Shown one piece after another: positions 34,298 through 46,370 of a stretch of 64,000 nucleotides of DNA. The stretch is from Antilocapra americana (taxonomy: Eukaryota > Chordata > Mammalia > Artiodactyla > Antilocapridae). The position numbers and the translations under genes were made by a program. Below the pieces are notes generated by a model that saw only the letters and a program-made list of their open reading frames with translations, was not told the origin of the DNA and did not search any database. The number at the start of each line of letters is the position of its first letter. Positions within the stretch are counted from its first letter, which is position 1. The stretch spans positions 87,534-151,533 of the forward strand of contig ML660773.1 in NCBI GenBank assembly GCA_007570785.1, written 5' to 3'.

Positions 34298-34470
34298 TGG
34301 CTTCCCTGGTAACTTAGACAGTAAAGCAGAAGATCCCCTGGAGAAGGAAATGGCAACCCACTCCAGTACCCTGCCTAGAAAATTCCATGGACGGAGGAGC
34401 CTGGTAGGCTACAGTCCATGGGGTCTCAGAGAGCCGGACACGACTGAGCCACTTCACTTCACTTCCTCCC
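34298..34470 (+). repeat. Bov-tA SINE, head shortened
   Basis: GGCTTCCCTGGTAACTTAGA then directly AGATCCCCTGGAGAAGGAAA; the middle of the tRNA-like part is missing. Ends in CACTTCACTTCACTTCC. Confidence 0.8.
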
Positions 34471-35052
34471 CTGTTAGGACCTGTCTCTGTGCTGCTGTTA
34501 TTTACTCACACGTCTGCTTTTCTCGCTGGACTTGGAAATCCTCAGGACAGGTCTGGGTCTTACTCCTCTGTGGGACTTTAGTGACCAGCCAAGTGCAGTT
34601 AATGTGAAGCAGATGAAGGAATGAATAATTCAACCCTCAGAGAGATCCTCAGTCCACCGCTGCTGCTGTCCTTTCTGACTTGAGGTCAGGACATGGGATA
34701 CCCCCTTGTCACATCCCTGTCACAGCCTAATGCCTGCCTCCCCTTCTTCTCTCCCACTATTGGCCAGAAAGTAGGACAAAGCTGTCAGCAGCTCTGCCCT
34801 GTTGTACTGCCTCACAGCTGAGCATGTGACCCATTCATTTTCAGGGCTCCCTGCGCCCTGCTGGGAGCAGCAGGATTAGAGGAGTGAGGCTGGCAGAAGC
34901 CCTGAAGAGTCTCCATCACAAATGTTCACCCGCCACCTGCTGCCCGCCAGACACGGAGTCTTAGGCCAAAAAGGGGCCCGAAAGGTCATTTAACAAAACC
35001 ACCTGCTCTCTCCACCCCTATGTAGGCAACACAGTGTCATGGAAAGACTCTT

Positions 35053-35085
35053 CACTTGATCTTGGCCAAAAGGCCGAGAAGCAAT
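35053..35085 (-). pseudogene. Truncated U2 snRNA retropseudogene
   Basis: On the minus strand this is the first 33 or so bases of U2 spliceosomal RNA (GCTTCTCGGCCTTTTGGCCA, then AGATCAAGTG), with only small changes. It is flanked by nearly matching 16-base repeats at 35037-35052 and 35085-35100 (TCATGGAAAGACTCTT and TCATGGGAAGACTTTT), a target-site duplication. Only the 5' end of U2 is present, so it is not functional; no U2 promoter elements are seen. Confidence 0.85.
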
Positions 35086-35547
35086 CATGGGAAGACTTTT
35101 GAGCAAGGAATCAAAACCCCCGAATTCTAGTCCTGTAACTCGTCCCTGTCACGCTCTTCATTTGTGATGTGGTCATATGTTTGTATCTGCTGATCTCAAA
35201 CGGGTCATTAAACTTTTGGTATTTAATGTTGAGATCTTCTTGATTCAAATAAGACACAGGGAGAGGGATTTGAGATTGTTTTTCGATGTGGAAATAGTAC
35301 ACATTGTATTTGAATTCCTGTAGGTGGAGCAATTCAGCAATGAAAATACAGACACGCCTATACAAGGACACATTTACGCAAGCTCTTTCTCTGTACAGTT
35401 ATAGCATGAGAGGGTGTTTGAACCCCTCATGGGCAAAACAGTCCCTCAGCTGAATGTCGATCATCTTGGTCATGTTCATCTGGACTCTTCAGACGAAGGT
35501 ACTTGCTCTCCCTGCGTCTTGGGGTCTTTGAAGACAGAGCTGAGAGG

Positions 35548-35767
35548 GGCTTCCCAGGGGGCTCAGTGGTAAGGAATCTGCCTGCCAAGCAGGAGACACA
35601 AGATGTGGATTTGATCCCTGGGTCAGGAAGATCCCCCTTCCTCCCCAGGGGGAGGAAATGGCAACCCACTCTAGTATTCTTGCTGGGATAATCCCACGGA
35701 CAGAGGAGCCTGGTGTACTACAGTCCCTGGGTTCGGACACAGCTCAGTGTCTAAACAACAACAGCAA
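35548..35767 (+). repeat. Bov-tA SINE
   Basis: Head GGGCTTCCCAGGGGGCTCAG through CTAGTATTCTTGCTGGGATA to a tail of AACAACAACAGC. Confidence 0.8.
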
Positions 35768-36804
35768 ACTGCAGGGAAAAGTGAGAAGCTTGCCCCCTCA
35801 CCTGCCTTGGAGATGACCTTTGCCGCCAGATCCCACCTGTGAAACCCTGTGCTGGGGAGGTGAGTGTGCTTGTCTCATGAAAAATCTCTCAGGCCAGATG
35901 CTGCCTGCTTATTTCCCAGAGCAATTCTGTGCCGTCTGAAAATCATGCTGTCCTTGGGGGCGACGCAGAAATAAAAGACTGAGATCAAATTTTAACACCA
36001 CCAACAACAACAGAAAAGAAAATCGTTCAAACTAGCTCTTGTGTGAGGCCACAGGCCGTACACGCTCACAATCATGTTGCACTAGCTCAGCCTATTAACC
36101 TTCCTCTTCCGGAACTACCCTCAGAATCCTCCTCCATGAAACGTCAGTAGTGTCGTTTTCTCAGAAGATGCACAATCGTGTACGTAAAAGCCAGGGAAAC
36201 TGAGGCCCCTGGAAGCTCAGAAGTCCACTGTGGTCCTGTGCTCCATCTGTTACCTGGGCATGAAGTGAGGGGCCTCCAAATGCAGGAGTCTGTAGCCTGT
36301 CTCTCAGAACACGAATGAGGCCCCAGGCCTTGTCTTCAACGAGAGCTGTTGACCTCCCTGAGGTCAAGGCCCAGGACTCCAAGTTTCTCCTCAGGGAATG
36401 CTCTCTCTGTCTGGAATGGGGTGTTGCCCATCTGACATCTCTCCTCAGACCGCTCTGCCTTTCTCCATACAAACGAGCCCACCTCCCCCAGCCCCCAACA
36501 GTGAGATATTTCCTCCAGAATACGCCTGTCTGTCTGATGTGAAGTGGATCGTGTGGCCTGTCTCCTCTGAGGGTGCCTTCTCTCTCTCTCTGAGGAGGGC
36601 CAGCCTTTCCTCTCGCAGGTTTTTAGGGGTCTGTGGGGTCATGTGCTGAAGTGGTGTTTATCAAGGTTCACTGCAACTTCTCTGTGTTCCGCTCACTCGG
36701 AGCCGTACCTGTTGGGTGGCCGTGGTGGTGCCAGCGGTCCTGTGACTGCAGGGAAAGGCGGTGGACTGCTGGGGGGTTCCCGGGAACCCCAGCTCTCTAC
36801 CTGA

Positions 36805-36910
36805 GGCCGTGGTTCTCAGTCTGGATACACAACAATTTCACTCAGGTGCCTTTACAGAGTCAGTGAAGGATCCACCCTAGACAATCCGTCAGACCCTACA
36901 GGTGGTGCCT
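36805..36910. repeat. Possible old hAT-type (MER5-like) element
   Basis: Begins CCGTGGTTCTCAGTCTGGAT with TTTCACTCAGGTGCCTTTAC, resembling the GTGGTTCTCAA end of MER5-type DNA transposons. Diverged; family assignment is tentative. Confidence 0.35.
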
Positions 36911-38644
36911 TGGGAGCCACATGTGTCCCAGCGGACCACAGGGCTAGGGAAGACGATTCCTGAAGGGGGAGGACACCCCCTGGACTTGGACTGAGAGCTG
37001 GTCCGTCTGAGCTCCCCCAGCTTCCTCCCAGAAGTGACCCAGTGACAACCAACAAGTGAAATGTGCGGCTTTTCCAGTTTCCTGTGGTGCTCACCTGGAA
37101 CCACACCACACCTGCGGCAGGCATCACACCTGAACATCTTGTTCCGTGAGTCACCTCGGCGCAGCCGTCAGCTGGTCGGGCCACAGTGGAGCCAGGGAGC
37201 CCCAGGCTGGCTCCCTGTGAGAACCCACATCCCGGGAGCCTGGCCGGCCCTCCCCTCCTCCCCATCATTCAGACATCTCCGCCCTCTGCTCATGTGCAGG
37301 GAGGACACCGTGAGTCTTGGGAAAGGAATTCGGTGAAGATACAGCTCCTCTTGAAAAGGACAGAATACCAAGATGGCAGAAAGCCTCATTCCAGAATCTC
37401 CCACTCTAGCAGCTTTTCTCTCCAGGTGCCAGACCCTCTAGGTGGTGCCTTGGAGGCCACATGTAATTCTTAAATGCTGCCACGATGTCCCTGAGAACCA
37501 CAGGGCTAGAGCAGACAACCATCCCACAGAGCACGAGAGTCTTGTGGTACCTGGTCCTCCCTTTCCTGTGCTGTCCCCTTCCTGGTGGTATAGCTGACAC
37601 ATCCCTGTGCAAGCCCTGCACCCCTGCTCCAATAACCAACTACAGAAGTGTCATTTGAGAAGAGACTTTAGGCTCTGGTTTTTGACTAGAAACTTTCCGT
37701 TGACACCTTCATTTAAGATTAAAAATATATCACCATCAAAATTTTCCTAATGGGTGTTGGCATCCTTCTTATAAGAATCGGTTCCTTAACATGAACAGTA
37801 TTCTTGATACGGAAACACCTTTTTTTTTTTAACTTATATAAAAGCATAAAATAAGTAATTATGTCTAAACAAATTTCAGAGTTCATTCAATACATGTAAA
37901 GTTAAGATTCCATGTGATAAAAATACATTGTTCATAGTTCAACTTTTTTTTTAAATTAATGCATTAAAAATGGTGCATTTTTACATTTGATGGCATCTGT
38001 GGAGACAAAAAGAGTGAGAGCAGAGATTTGTGTCTAATAGGAAACCCCAGCTCAGGAAATGTCTTCCAGGAAATTCCCTCTCTACCCCTTCCAGATAATT
38101 AGTCCCCTGCTAATAGGGGGACACTGACTCAAAGTTAGTTCTTCAGATTCAAACATGAACTGACACCAATTTGCTCAATGTTCATTCCTGCCTGCCAGCA
38201 AGTTTGAAAGTCTGAAATCCTCTTTCTGTAGACTTCCTAAGACCTCCAGAAACCCTAATTACATGCTTGAATCTCTAGTTTCTTCAATAAGATTTCAGGG
38301 GACCAATACAGGGATTTAATCTGGAGGTAAAATAACTTTTCTGGTGAAGGTGAAAATTCTTAGGGAAAGAAAGGAGGTGCAGCCCAATTCACTTCTCCCC
38401 AGAATCACTGCAGTCTGAGCAGCTGGTCCTGACTCACTGCCACTCTGGCCAAGTTTAAAATTTGTGTTCAGGGTTAGAGAGGGAGAAAGGAAACCAGGAA
38501 AAAGCTTCCCACCCCCACCTCCAAAAAAGGAGAAGATCTAGATATGAGGTGATGGATGTGTTAATTAACTCGATGTGGGGTGGGGGTGGGGAAGTCTTTC
38601 AAAATGTGCACATATTTTGAATCATCATGATGTCGGCGTCATGT

Positions 38645-38843
38645 GTATGCTTAGTCACGCTGTTGTATCTGACTCTGTGACCCTTTGGACTATAGCCCAC
38701 CTGACTCCTCTGTCCATGGGATTCCCCAGACAAGAATACTGGAGTGGGTTGCCATTTCTTTCTCCAAGGGATCTTCCTGAGCCAGGGATGGAAACTGGGT
38801 CTCCCACATTGCAGACAGATTCTTTACCATCTGAACCACATTA
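38645..38843 (-). repeat. Bov-tA SINE, minus strand
   Basis: Reverse copy containing CAAGAATACTGGAGTGGGTT and the head end TCTTTACCATCTGAACCAC. Confidence 0.82.
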
Positions 38844-39028
38844 TGATCTTACAACTTCATTTGTCAAGTATACCTCAAATTTAAAAATCAAAAAGTCCAA
38901 AATTTTTTTTAAAAAGGACACAGTCTGACTAAAAAAGAAAGAAAATGAGATGGGAAGAAAGGAACAAAAAGGAAGGGAGGGAGGTTTTTGAGAACCAGGA
39001 ACAATGAGACAAGATTTGGGGAAAGAAA

Positions 39029-39560
39029 GCTGTGGTACATATATACAATGGAATATTACTCAGCCATTAAAAAGAATACATTTGAATCAGTTCTGATGAG
39101 GTGGATGAAACTGGAGCCTACTATACAGAGTGAAGTAAGTCAGAAGGAAAAACACCAATACAGTATGCCAATGCATATATGTGGAATTTAGAAAGATGGT
39201 AACAATAACCCTGTATGCTAGAGAGCAAAAGAGACACAGATGTGTAGAACAGTCTTTTGGACTGTGAGAGAAGGCAAGGGTGGGATGATCTGAGAGAATA
39301 GCATTGAAACATGTATATTATCATATGTGGAACACATCGCCAGTCCAGGTTCGATGCATGAGACAGGGTGCTTGGGGCTGGTGCACTGGGATGACCCTGA
39401 GGGATGGGATGGGGACGGAGGTGGGAGGGGGGTTGAGAATGGGGACACATGTATACCCATGGCTGATTCATGTCAATGTATGGCAAAACCACCACAATAT
39501 TGTAAAGTAATTAGCCTCCAATTAAAATAAATAAATTTTAAAAAAAATAAGGAGAAAAAT
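39029..39560 (+). mobile_element. L1 3' end (ruminant L1 3' UTR with A-rich tail)
   Basis: From TGTGGTACATATATACAATG through GGAATATTACTCAGCCATTA and CCATGGCTGATTCATGTCAA to AATTAAAATAAATAAATTTT and an A-rich tail. 5'-truncated; only 3' UTR is kept. It is relatively intact, hence younger than the other L1 pieces. Confidence 0.85.
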
Positions 39561-40199
39561 AAAATAATAGACATAGCAGCTAAAAGTAAAATGGGATCCT
39601 CTTGGAAACAATGAATTGACCAACATTAGAAGTGTTCAAAAAAGGCAGGATTTAACCTCACATAAAGTGTTTTATTACATGAACTTGTAGATCCCTTTAA
39701 GTCTGGAGATTTTGTTGCTGTTAATAACAAAGCTAGAAAACAGTCATTTTTAAAAAGTAAAGAAACTCCCTTAAAAGCTTGGCTTTGATCATGTCAACTT
39801 GGTTATATTTCCTTATATAGAGAGAAGACCCACACACGGCCCTATGCTTGGCTCACTTGGGATTTGAGGATGGTTAGTCTAAGATGAGCTATGACTCCCA
39901 CCTTGAGCTCTTCTCCCCCCAGAAAATGAGGGTTGATTCTTAGCGGTTATCTCTTTTCCTATGAACCTTCAAAGGATGCATCATTACAGACCTCTATGGC
40001 CAGGTTTATGGACAGGAGAGTCTGTATGTTTTCATCACACTCTCCCACCATCACCTGATGGCACCAGCCTGGCCGGAGAAGGAAACTTCCTGGTCAGGAA
40101 ACGCCCTTGGGTGCCGAAGTAGTTTCTCAGAGCTGGAAACACTCATAAGGAGACTTCTGACGTGGAGAGACCCAGACGCCATGGCCCTCTCCTCCAGAG

Positions 40200-40350
40200 C
40201 AGAGGAAGAGAGACCACTCGGTGGGAAGACACACACAGATGGAGACAGAGACAGAGAAGGAGGTGGGAGAGAGGCCATGACAGATACAAGAACATAGAGA
40301 CAGAAGAGCAGAGGCAGAGAGAAACAAGAGCAAGGCACAGAGGGGAGGTG
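40200..40350. repeat. Purine-rich imperfect AGACAGAG repeat
   Basis: Long run of GAGACAGAGACAGAGAAGG-type sequence with few pyrimidines. Open frames on several strands here result from low complexity. Confidence 0.6.
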
Positions 40351-40591
40351 AACGAGAGTTGGGAACATGTTATGGTTTCCTTTCTTGAGTGAAAAGGTGC
40401 AGTCTTGCAAGGGCTCTGCAGGCTGGTATCTGGAGCTTCCACCCTTCCCCAGGGAAGAGGCAGATCTCAGAAGGGTCCCTGAAGTGAGACTTAAACAGAA
40501 ACTTCAGGCAGCTGAGCAAGACAACCTGTGATACTGAGCATCACTGTCTCTAATAAAATCCAGTTCCACAGAAGCTAGAGAACCCACCACC

Positions 40592-40752
40592 GTAGTCGTT
40601 CAATCGCCTAGTCGTGTCTGACTCTTCGTGACCCCATGGACTGCAGCACGCCAGGATTCCCCGTCTTTCGCCATCTCCTGAAGTTTGCTCAATCTGATGT
40701 CCATTGAGTCAGTGATACTGTTTGACTATCTCAATCTCTGTTGCCCTAGAGG
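40592..40752 (-). repeat. BovB 3'-end fragment
   Basis: CGCCTAGTCGTGTCTGACTC, CCCATGGACTGCAGCACGCC and CAATCTGATGTCCATTGAGT in reverse orientation. Confidence 0.75.
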
Positions 40753-43124
40753 CAAATGTGACCCTTTGAAAGCAGTGCATCCTGCCCTAGGCACCCCAGG
40801 GATTTTTTGCTCAGTGAGCCGTGATAGTCCCAACAATATAGGATGGTCTGGTGACTCAAAACACCAACCTCCAGGAGAATAAAGTCCAGGCCTTTTTTAT
40901 TTTTCCTAAAATGTATGCTGTGCTAGAAAATATCTAGAGATTTCATTGATATTCCACCCCTCTTCCCCCCCACCCCAGTTTTTGTAGGTTGTCATCCAGT
41001 AGACAAGTTCCTTAGCTGGGCGTGCAGGCCTGGACAGGTGGTGTAAGCTGTTCGTGTGTGTACATAGCTAGAAAGCTAAAGCCAAGATTTGGCCCTGGGC
41101 CAGAGTGCTTCCAAAAACAGACATGTCTTGTGAAACGCTTATTACCAAATGCAAAAATACCCTCAAAACAAAACACGTTTTAAGACACAGTGATTTAAAC
41201 AGGTACATGTATACATATATTATACTGTATTTTTCCTGAACTGATCCCTAGTGCTCAAAAGAAGAAGAGGCATGCAAACAGCACAGATAAATAGAAACAT
41301 GTGCCCGTGACTGCCAAGTAGGGTGGTGAAAAGGAAGGAGAAGGAGAAAGAATGGGAAAGAGGAAAGAACAGGAAGTCTCTTTGCACAGAGACGGTTAGA
41401 GGACAAAGGAAATCATTTAAGAGGAGCGGTACGGACCTGCCAGAAGTGGAAAAGGGGGACGTTTTCCAGGCTCTTATGTATCAGGAGCAGAGGGGATATA
41501 AGACACACGCAGATTTCACCTGAGCTAGAGTGAGTTCTGTCCTTCTGTGTGTGTGTTTGCGTGTGCATGCAAGCGTGTGTCTCCCTGTAAAGTCTGTGGG
41601 AGAGAGGAGAGGTCTTCTAGATCTGTGGTGGGGAGAGAGAAGAATGTCCAGACACACAACCTGCCGGGTTTCCCTGAGGTCTGGGCGGCAGGACCCGTGG
41701 GTGCAGCTATCATGACACAGCTGGGTTTCACAAAGGGTACACGGAGCCATTACATGGGCAATGTCCTGGCCTAGACATAATCAGAAGGTAAGAGAACACC
41801 TTTGCTGCGTTTTAGGGGAGATCTCAGAGCTAGATGGAACATAATTTAAGCAGCTCCCTAAAGCCCTTCAGAGCCAGGCATTATGACTAAGTGAGACAGG
41901 CCAGTGAAAAATGACTAATGAGGACTCCACACCGCTCTGGGGTCCCATTCTGTATAAAGGGGGAGAGATCTTTGGATACGCCTTGAGGATACAGTATGAA
42001 AATATGACTTAAATCATTGAATTTTCCTAAAATGCCAGGAATCTGGGTTTTTCTGCAGAATCTTTAGTCCTTTAAATGTTCATAGTTATATCACAGTAAA
42101 TTGGTATGCTGTGTTTTACCTGTGGGTTGCCAATGCATGACTCTCGCTCAGAGGCAGAGATCAGTTTGACTCATTAAATAAATTATGAAGATTTAAACCT
42201 ATAATAACCTCAGAAATGCATGATTCCTGTTGCTTCAGCAGGCAGAGAGGAAATGGGAGGCCCACACTGGGTCAACAGCTAACTTAAATTCACACAGTAA
42301 ATTTGTCAAAAACCTTGAGACCAAAAATCTCATCTCTAGATCCCATAGAGCATTGTTTGTAGAACGCCTCACCAGAGTAGTTAACCACTGCTGCATAACA
42401 AGTGACCTCAAAACTTAATGGCTGAAAACAGCAAACATTATCTCACAATTTCTGTGCGTTGTGAAAACCATCGCAGCTAAGCTGATGGCTCAGCTGGGTG
42501 CTTCTCGATCAAAGTGAAGTTGCATCAGCTGTCAGCCAGCCTGTGGTTCTGTTAGAAAGCTCACATCTCTAAGCTCACTCGGGGGGTTGTTGGCAGGAGC
42601 TGGCGTGTCCCAGGCTGCTAGACTAAGAGTCTCAGTTCCCGCTGGCTGTTCCCACCAAAAATCTTCTTCAGCTCCTGTCACATGGGGCTCTCAGGGCAGC
42701 TCCAAACATGGCACCTGGCTTCCCTCAATGGCAGCAAGTAAGAGAGTAAGTGGGCACCCAAAACTGAGCCCACACTCCTCTTATCTCAGGAGTGGCATCC
42801 ATCACTTTGTTTGTTAGAAGTGAGTCAGTGAGGCCAGGCCACAAGCAACAGATGGGGGTTACCCAGCTTTAGAAGGGTAGGTGTCTTCAGAGGCCACCTA
42901 CATACTTATTGTCTCACAGATACATGTCAGGGGCCAGCCCACTTGCTAAACCCAGCTGCTCACTGTTTTCATAAATAAAGTTTTATGAAACAAAGCCATG
43001 CCCATCTGTTTATATATTGTTTATGACTGCTTTTGCACTTCACTTGCAGCATTGAGTGGTTGCAATAGAAAGTATATGACCAGAAAAGTCCAAAAGTATG
43101 TGTTGTCCAGAAAAAGTTTTCTGG

Positions 43125-43242
43125 GTTCCTTTTTTTTTGTCCATGCCACGCAGCATGTGGGATCCCCATTCCTCAACTAGGGATTGAACCCATACTCCCT
43201 GCAATGGAAGCAGAGTCTTAATCACTGAACTACCAGCAAAGT
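43125..43242 (-). repeat. CHR-type SINE
   Basis: Poly(T), TCCATGCCACGCAGCATGTG and CACTGAACTACCAGCAAAGT. GTTTTCTG occurs on both sides (43116 and about 43243), a likely target-site repeat. Confidence 0.75.
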
Positions 43243-43397
43243 CAGTTTTCTGATTTCTGATGTATGCAATCATAAGATATTTTTTAAAATGTGGAATATT
43301 GAGGTGGAGATGCCAAATTCATCATCTGATTGAATTTCTCTTGGGGCTCTGGCATTGTGAATGTCACTCACAGTGGTACTTCCATTTATGTGCTTTC

Positions 43398-43615
43398 GGG
43401 CTAAGTCACTTCAGTCGTGTCCGACTCTTTTAGACCCTGTGGACTGTAGCCTGTCAGGCTCCACTTTTCTTGGGATTCTCCAGGCAAGAATACTGGAGTG
43501 GGTTGCCATGCCCTCCTCCAGGAGATCTTCCCAACCCAGGGATCAAACCTGTATCTCTTACAGGTCTTGTATTGGCAGATAGGTTCTTTACCACTAGCTC
43601 CACCTGGAAAGCCCA
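43398..43615 (-). repeat. Bov-tA SINE, minus strand
   Basis: GGCTAAGTCACTTCAGTCGT through CAAGAATACTGGAGTGGGTT to CTCCACCTGGAAAGCCC. Confidence 0.83.
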
Positions 43616-43849
43616 ATACTTCCATAAGAGAGTTAAATGGGAAATCTCAAAACAGCTCTACAGTTTGGGTTGAGTGGGTGAGGTCTAACTTCAATCCCCA
43701 GGTCCTTCTCTGCTCATTCTCCACCACATTCGGTCATTCACCCTTTCATTGGGAAACCTCACTCTCAAAATCTTTGACCAAAAAATGAATACAAAACATA
43801 GTTGTAATGACCTCAAGTAGTATTTAGCACTCTCTGTGACCCTAATGGG

Positions 43850-44047
43850 GTTTCCCAGGAAGCTCAGTGGGTGAAGCATCCATCTTCAATGTAGGAGATG
43901 CAGGAGACTCGGGTTCAATTCCTGGGTAGGGAAGATCCCCTGGGGAAGGAAATGGCAACACACTCCAGTCTTCTTGTCTGGAGAATCCCATTGACAGCAG
44001 GTTACAGTCCATGGGGTCCCCAGAAGTCAGACTTTGAGCATGCATGC
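43850..44047 (+). repeat. Bov-tA SINE with perfect target-site duplication
   Basis: CTGTGACCCTAATGGG occurs at 43834-43849 and at 44048-44063, bracketing the element exactly. The perfect 16-base match marks a fairly recent insertion. Confidence 0.88.
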
Positions 44048-44079
44048 CTGTGACCCTAATGGGCCTGAACTCCAAACTT

Positions 44080-44230
44080 GAATTTTACCAACTGACTTCA
44101 TTTCTCTCAGCCTCACTTTCCTTATTCTTAAGATTGTAACACTGACTTCACACCTTTCTTGTCACAAAAAGTGCTTTATACACCAATTGCAGTGCTAAGT
44201 ACATAACAGTTCAGTAGGTGCCAGTCATTA
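44080..44230 (-). repeat. MIR element
   Basis: TTTCTCTCAGCCTCACTTTC through AGTGCTAAGTACATAACAGT, the MIR order in reverse. Confidence 0.5.
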
Positions 44231-45914
44231 TGTATAAAGTCTTAGATGGTTTCTCATAGCTTATTTTAGCAACAGCCAATAGGTTCATTTCAAGTTTCAG
44301 TTCTTATACACTAGTGCAAAAGCCCTATGTTTTCAGAGGTTTTCCCTGAGGTTTCCTCTCTTCCTCTCCCCAGTCCCTACCCATTAATGAGTTCAGGACA
44401 TGTCTTTTTACTAAGGGCCCAGCTGTACCCCAAAATTCCTACTCAAGGAAGCAGCCAGCAGAATGGGTAGGCTAGTGGCAAGAGTTGCTGTCAGGTGAGT
44501 TTTCACTGGGGCTGAGGGTGAAATGCAAAGAATTTGAGTAAAGTATAAAAGTATAAACAGAAAGTAAAACATCCTGCACACTTCATTCTACTTGGAATGA
44601 AAACATTTTGCTGTCAGACGGCTAGGAGGAGGTCTTTCAGGAGACTTACATGAATTTTTGAGGTATTGTCCTCGATTTTGCCCTCAGGAGTCAGGAGAGT
44701 AGCCTCACCTTGTTGGGTGTGATTTTAGACTCTGGAAAAATGCACACAGCACCACATCACTAGTAAGCCTTCAGACCCTGAACAAGTTGGAGCCTGTTAA
44801 AAAGTGTCACATCTTCAGCCTGGCTGTCTTTCCAGAGCGTGCTTTCCTTCAGGCCCACCGGGAGTCACCAGCTTGAGCGTCTCTCCATGTTAATGACAAT
44901 ACCATTTACCTGTCCCCCACACAGAACACTGGTGGACTCCTGAGTCTGCTTTTTCTCACTCCTAATTCCTTCTCTCATGCTCAGTTTTACCAACTTCGTA
45001 TTCTACCTCCTAGGTGCTTCTTACTCTCAAGTCTGTCTCTTTATCCCATTGTGTTTGGGGGTAACTAAACAGTCCTCAGTTCAGCTCTTGATTTCCTGAC
45101 CTTTAGCCTCATAATCCTCTAACCTGTATTATAGTTGCTGTAAATTTTGTTTGCTAAAACGTAAATTTGTTCGGATTGTTGTCCTTTATAAATCCTTTGT
45201 TGACTTTGCATTACCTGCTGATATTCTCTATTTCCTAACTCTTCGGGTATTATTTCTCCTTTATAATAGTTTTTTTCTTAAGTTTCTTAGTTGAAAATAC
45301 CTCAAATTATTCAAGCGATGAAAGTAATGTAGGACGTGAGTATGTACTTTCTCATTAACACAAAGACACCAATAAAAAGGCACTGTCTATTAAAGGTGAT
45401 AAAGGTCAACAAATAGTGATAGGATATGACATTTACTAAGGAGTTTGGCAGTAGCTCCAAGTGTGCGACAAAATATGCCCTGCATGAATGCAAAGTAGGG
45501 AGCAAGCACTTTCAGCCAGGGTGGTCAGCATTGTGAAGAGCTGGCATTTTAGTCTGGGTTTGTATTAATAGATTATGCAAACAAGTGTGGAATGAATTGA
45601 CTGGACACATAGATTGCATTTGAATAATTGGGAAAAGAGAAGAATCAGAAAGACTTTAATTTCCACCTTTTATTGCCAAGCAATTGAAAAGCCAAGGTGA
45701 TGGAAGGTTACATGCTGAAGTGATGATAGGGTCCCAGGCGGCAGTGCTCTTTAAAAAGGTGTAAAGATCAGAAAATTGAGAGAGTGGTCCAGAGTAGTGG
45801 AAAAGATGGAAGCAATCTGTGTAGAGTCATAGATAACCCACATCCCAGGGAGTACATGCAGCAATAAGAGGGCCAGAAGTAAAATTTTAATATTCAATAT
45901 ATAAAGATGATGGG

Positions 45915-46090
45915 GTATCTTACCTAGCCTCTTTATGTTGTGGCTTCCTCATCTGTGAAATGCACATAATTATATTAACCTTATTGAATTGTTGCATGAT
46001 TCGCATGAAATAAATGCATATAGACTGCTCAGCAGAGTGTCTGGCACAAAAAATGTCTGTGCTCAACAAATGTCAGCTATCATGATGGTG
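45915..46090 (-). repeat. MIR element
   Basis: TTCCTCATCTGTGAAATGCA, then GAGTGTCTGGCACAAAAAAT and GCTCAACAAATGTCAGCTAT. Confidence 0.65.
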
Positions 46091-46154
46091 ATCATCGTTA
46101 TTATCATCATTATGATAATGTTGAATTCTTGAAGATACTCTCTTTTAGGGGCTT

Positions 46155-46370
46155 GAAAGTGAAAGTGTTATTCATTCAGTCGTGTCTGACTCTTTGCAAC
46201 CCAAGGACTGTAGCCCACCAGACTCCTCTGTCCATGGAATTCTCAAGGCAAGAATAGTGGAGTGGGTTGCCATTCCCTTCTTCAGGGGTTCTTCCCAACC
46301 CAGGAATCAAACCCAAGTCTCCTGCATTACAAGTGGAATCTTTGTGGTCTGAGCCACCAGGGAAGCCCTT
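46155..46370 (-). repeat. Bov-tA SINE, minus strand
   Basis: TTATTCATTCAGTCGTGTCT to GAGCCACCAGGGAAGCCC; flanked by TTTTAGGGGCTT and CTTTAGAGGCTT, an imperfect target-site repeat. Confidence 0.83.

Noticed and set aside
40058..40442. Several overlapping frames on both strands
   Set aside because: They lie in purine-rich low-complexity sequence, which keeps multiple frames open.
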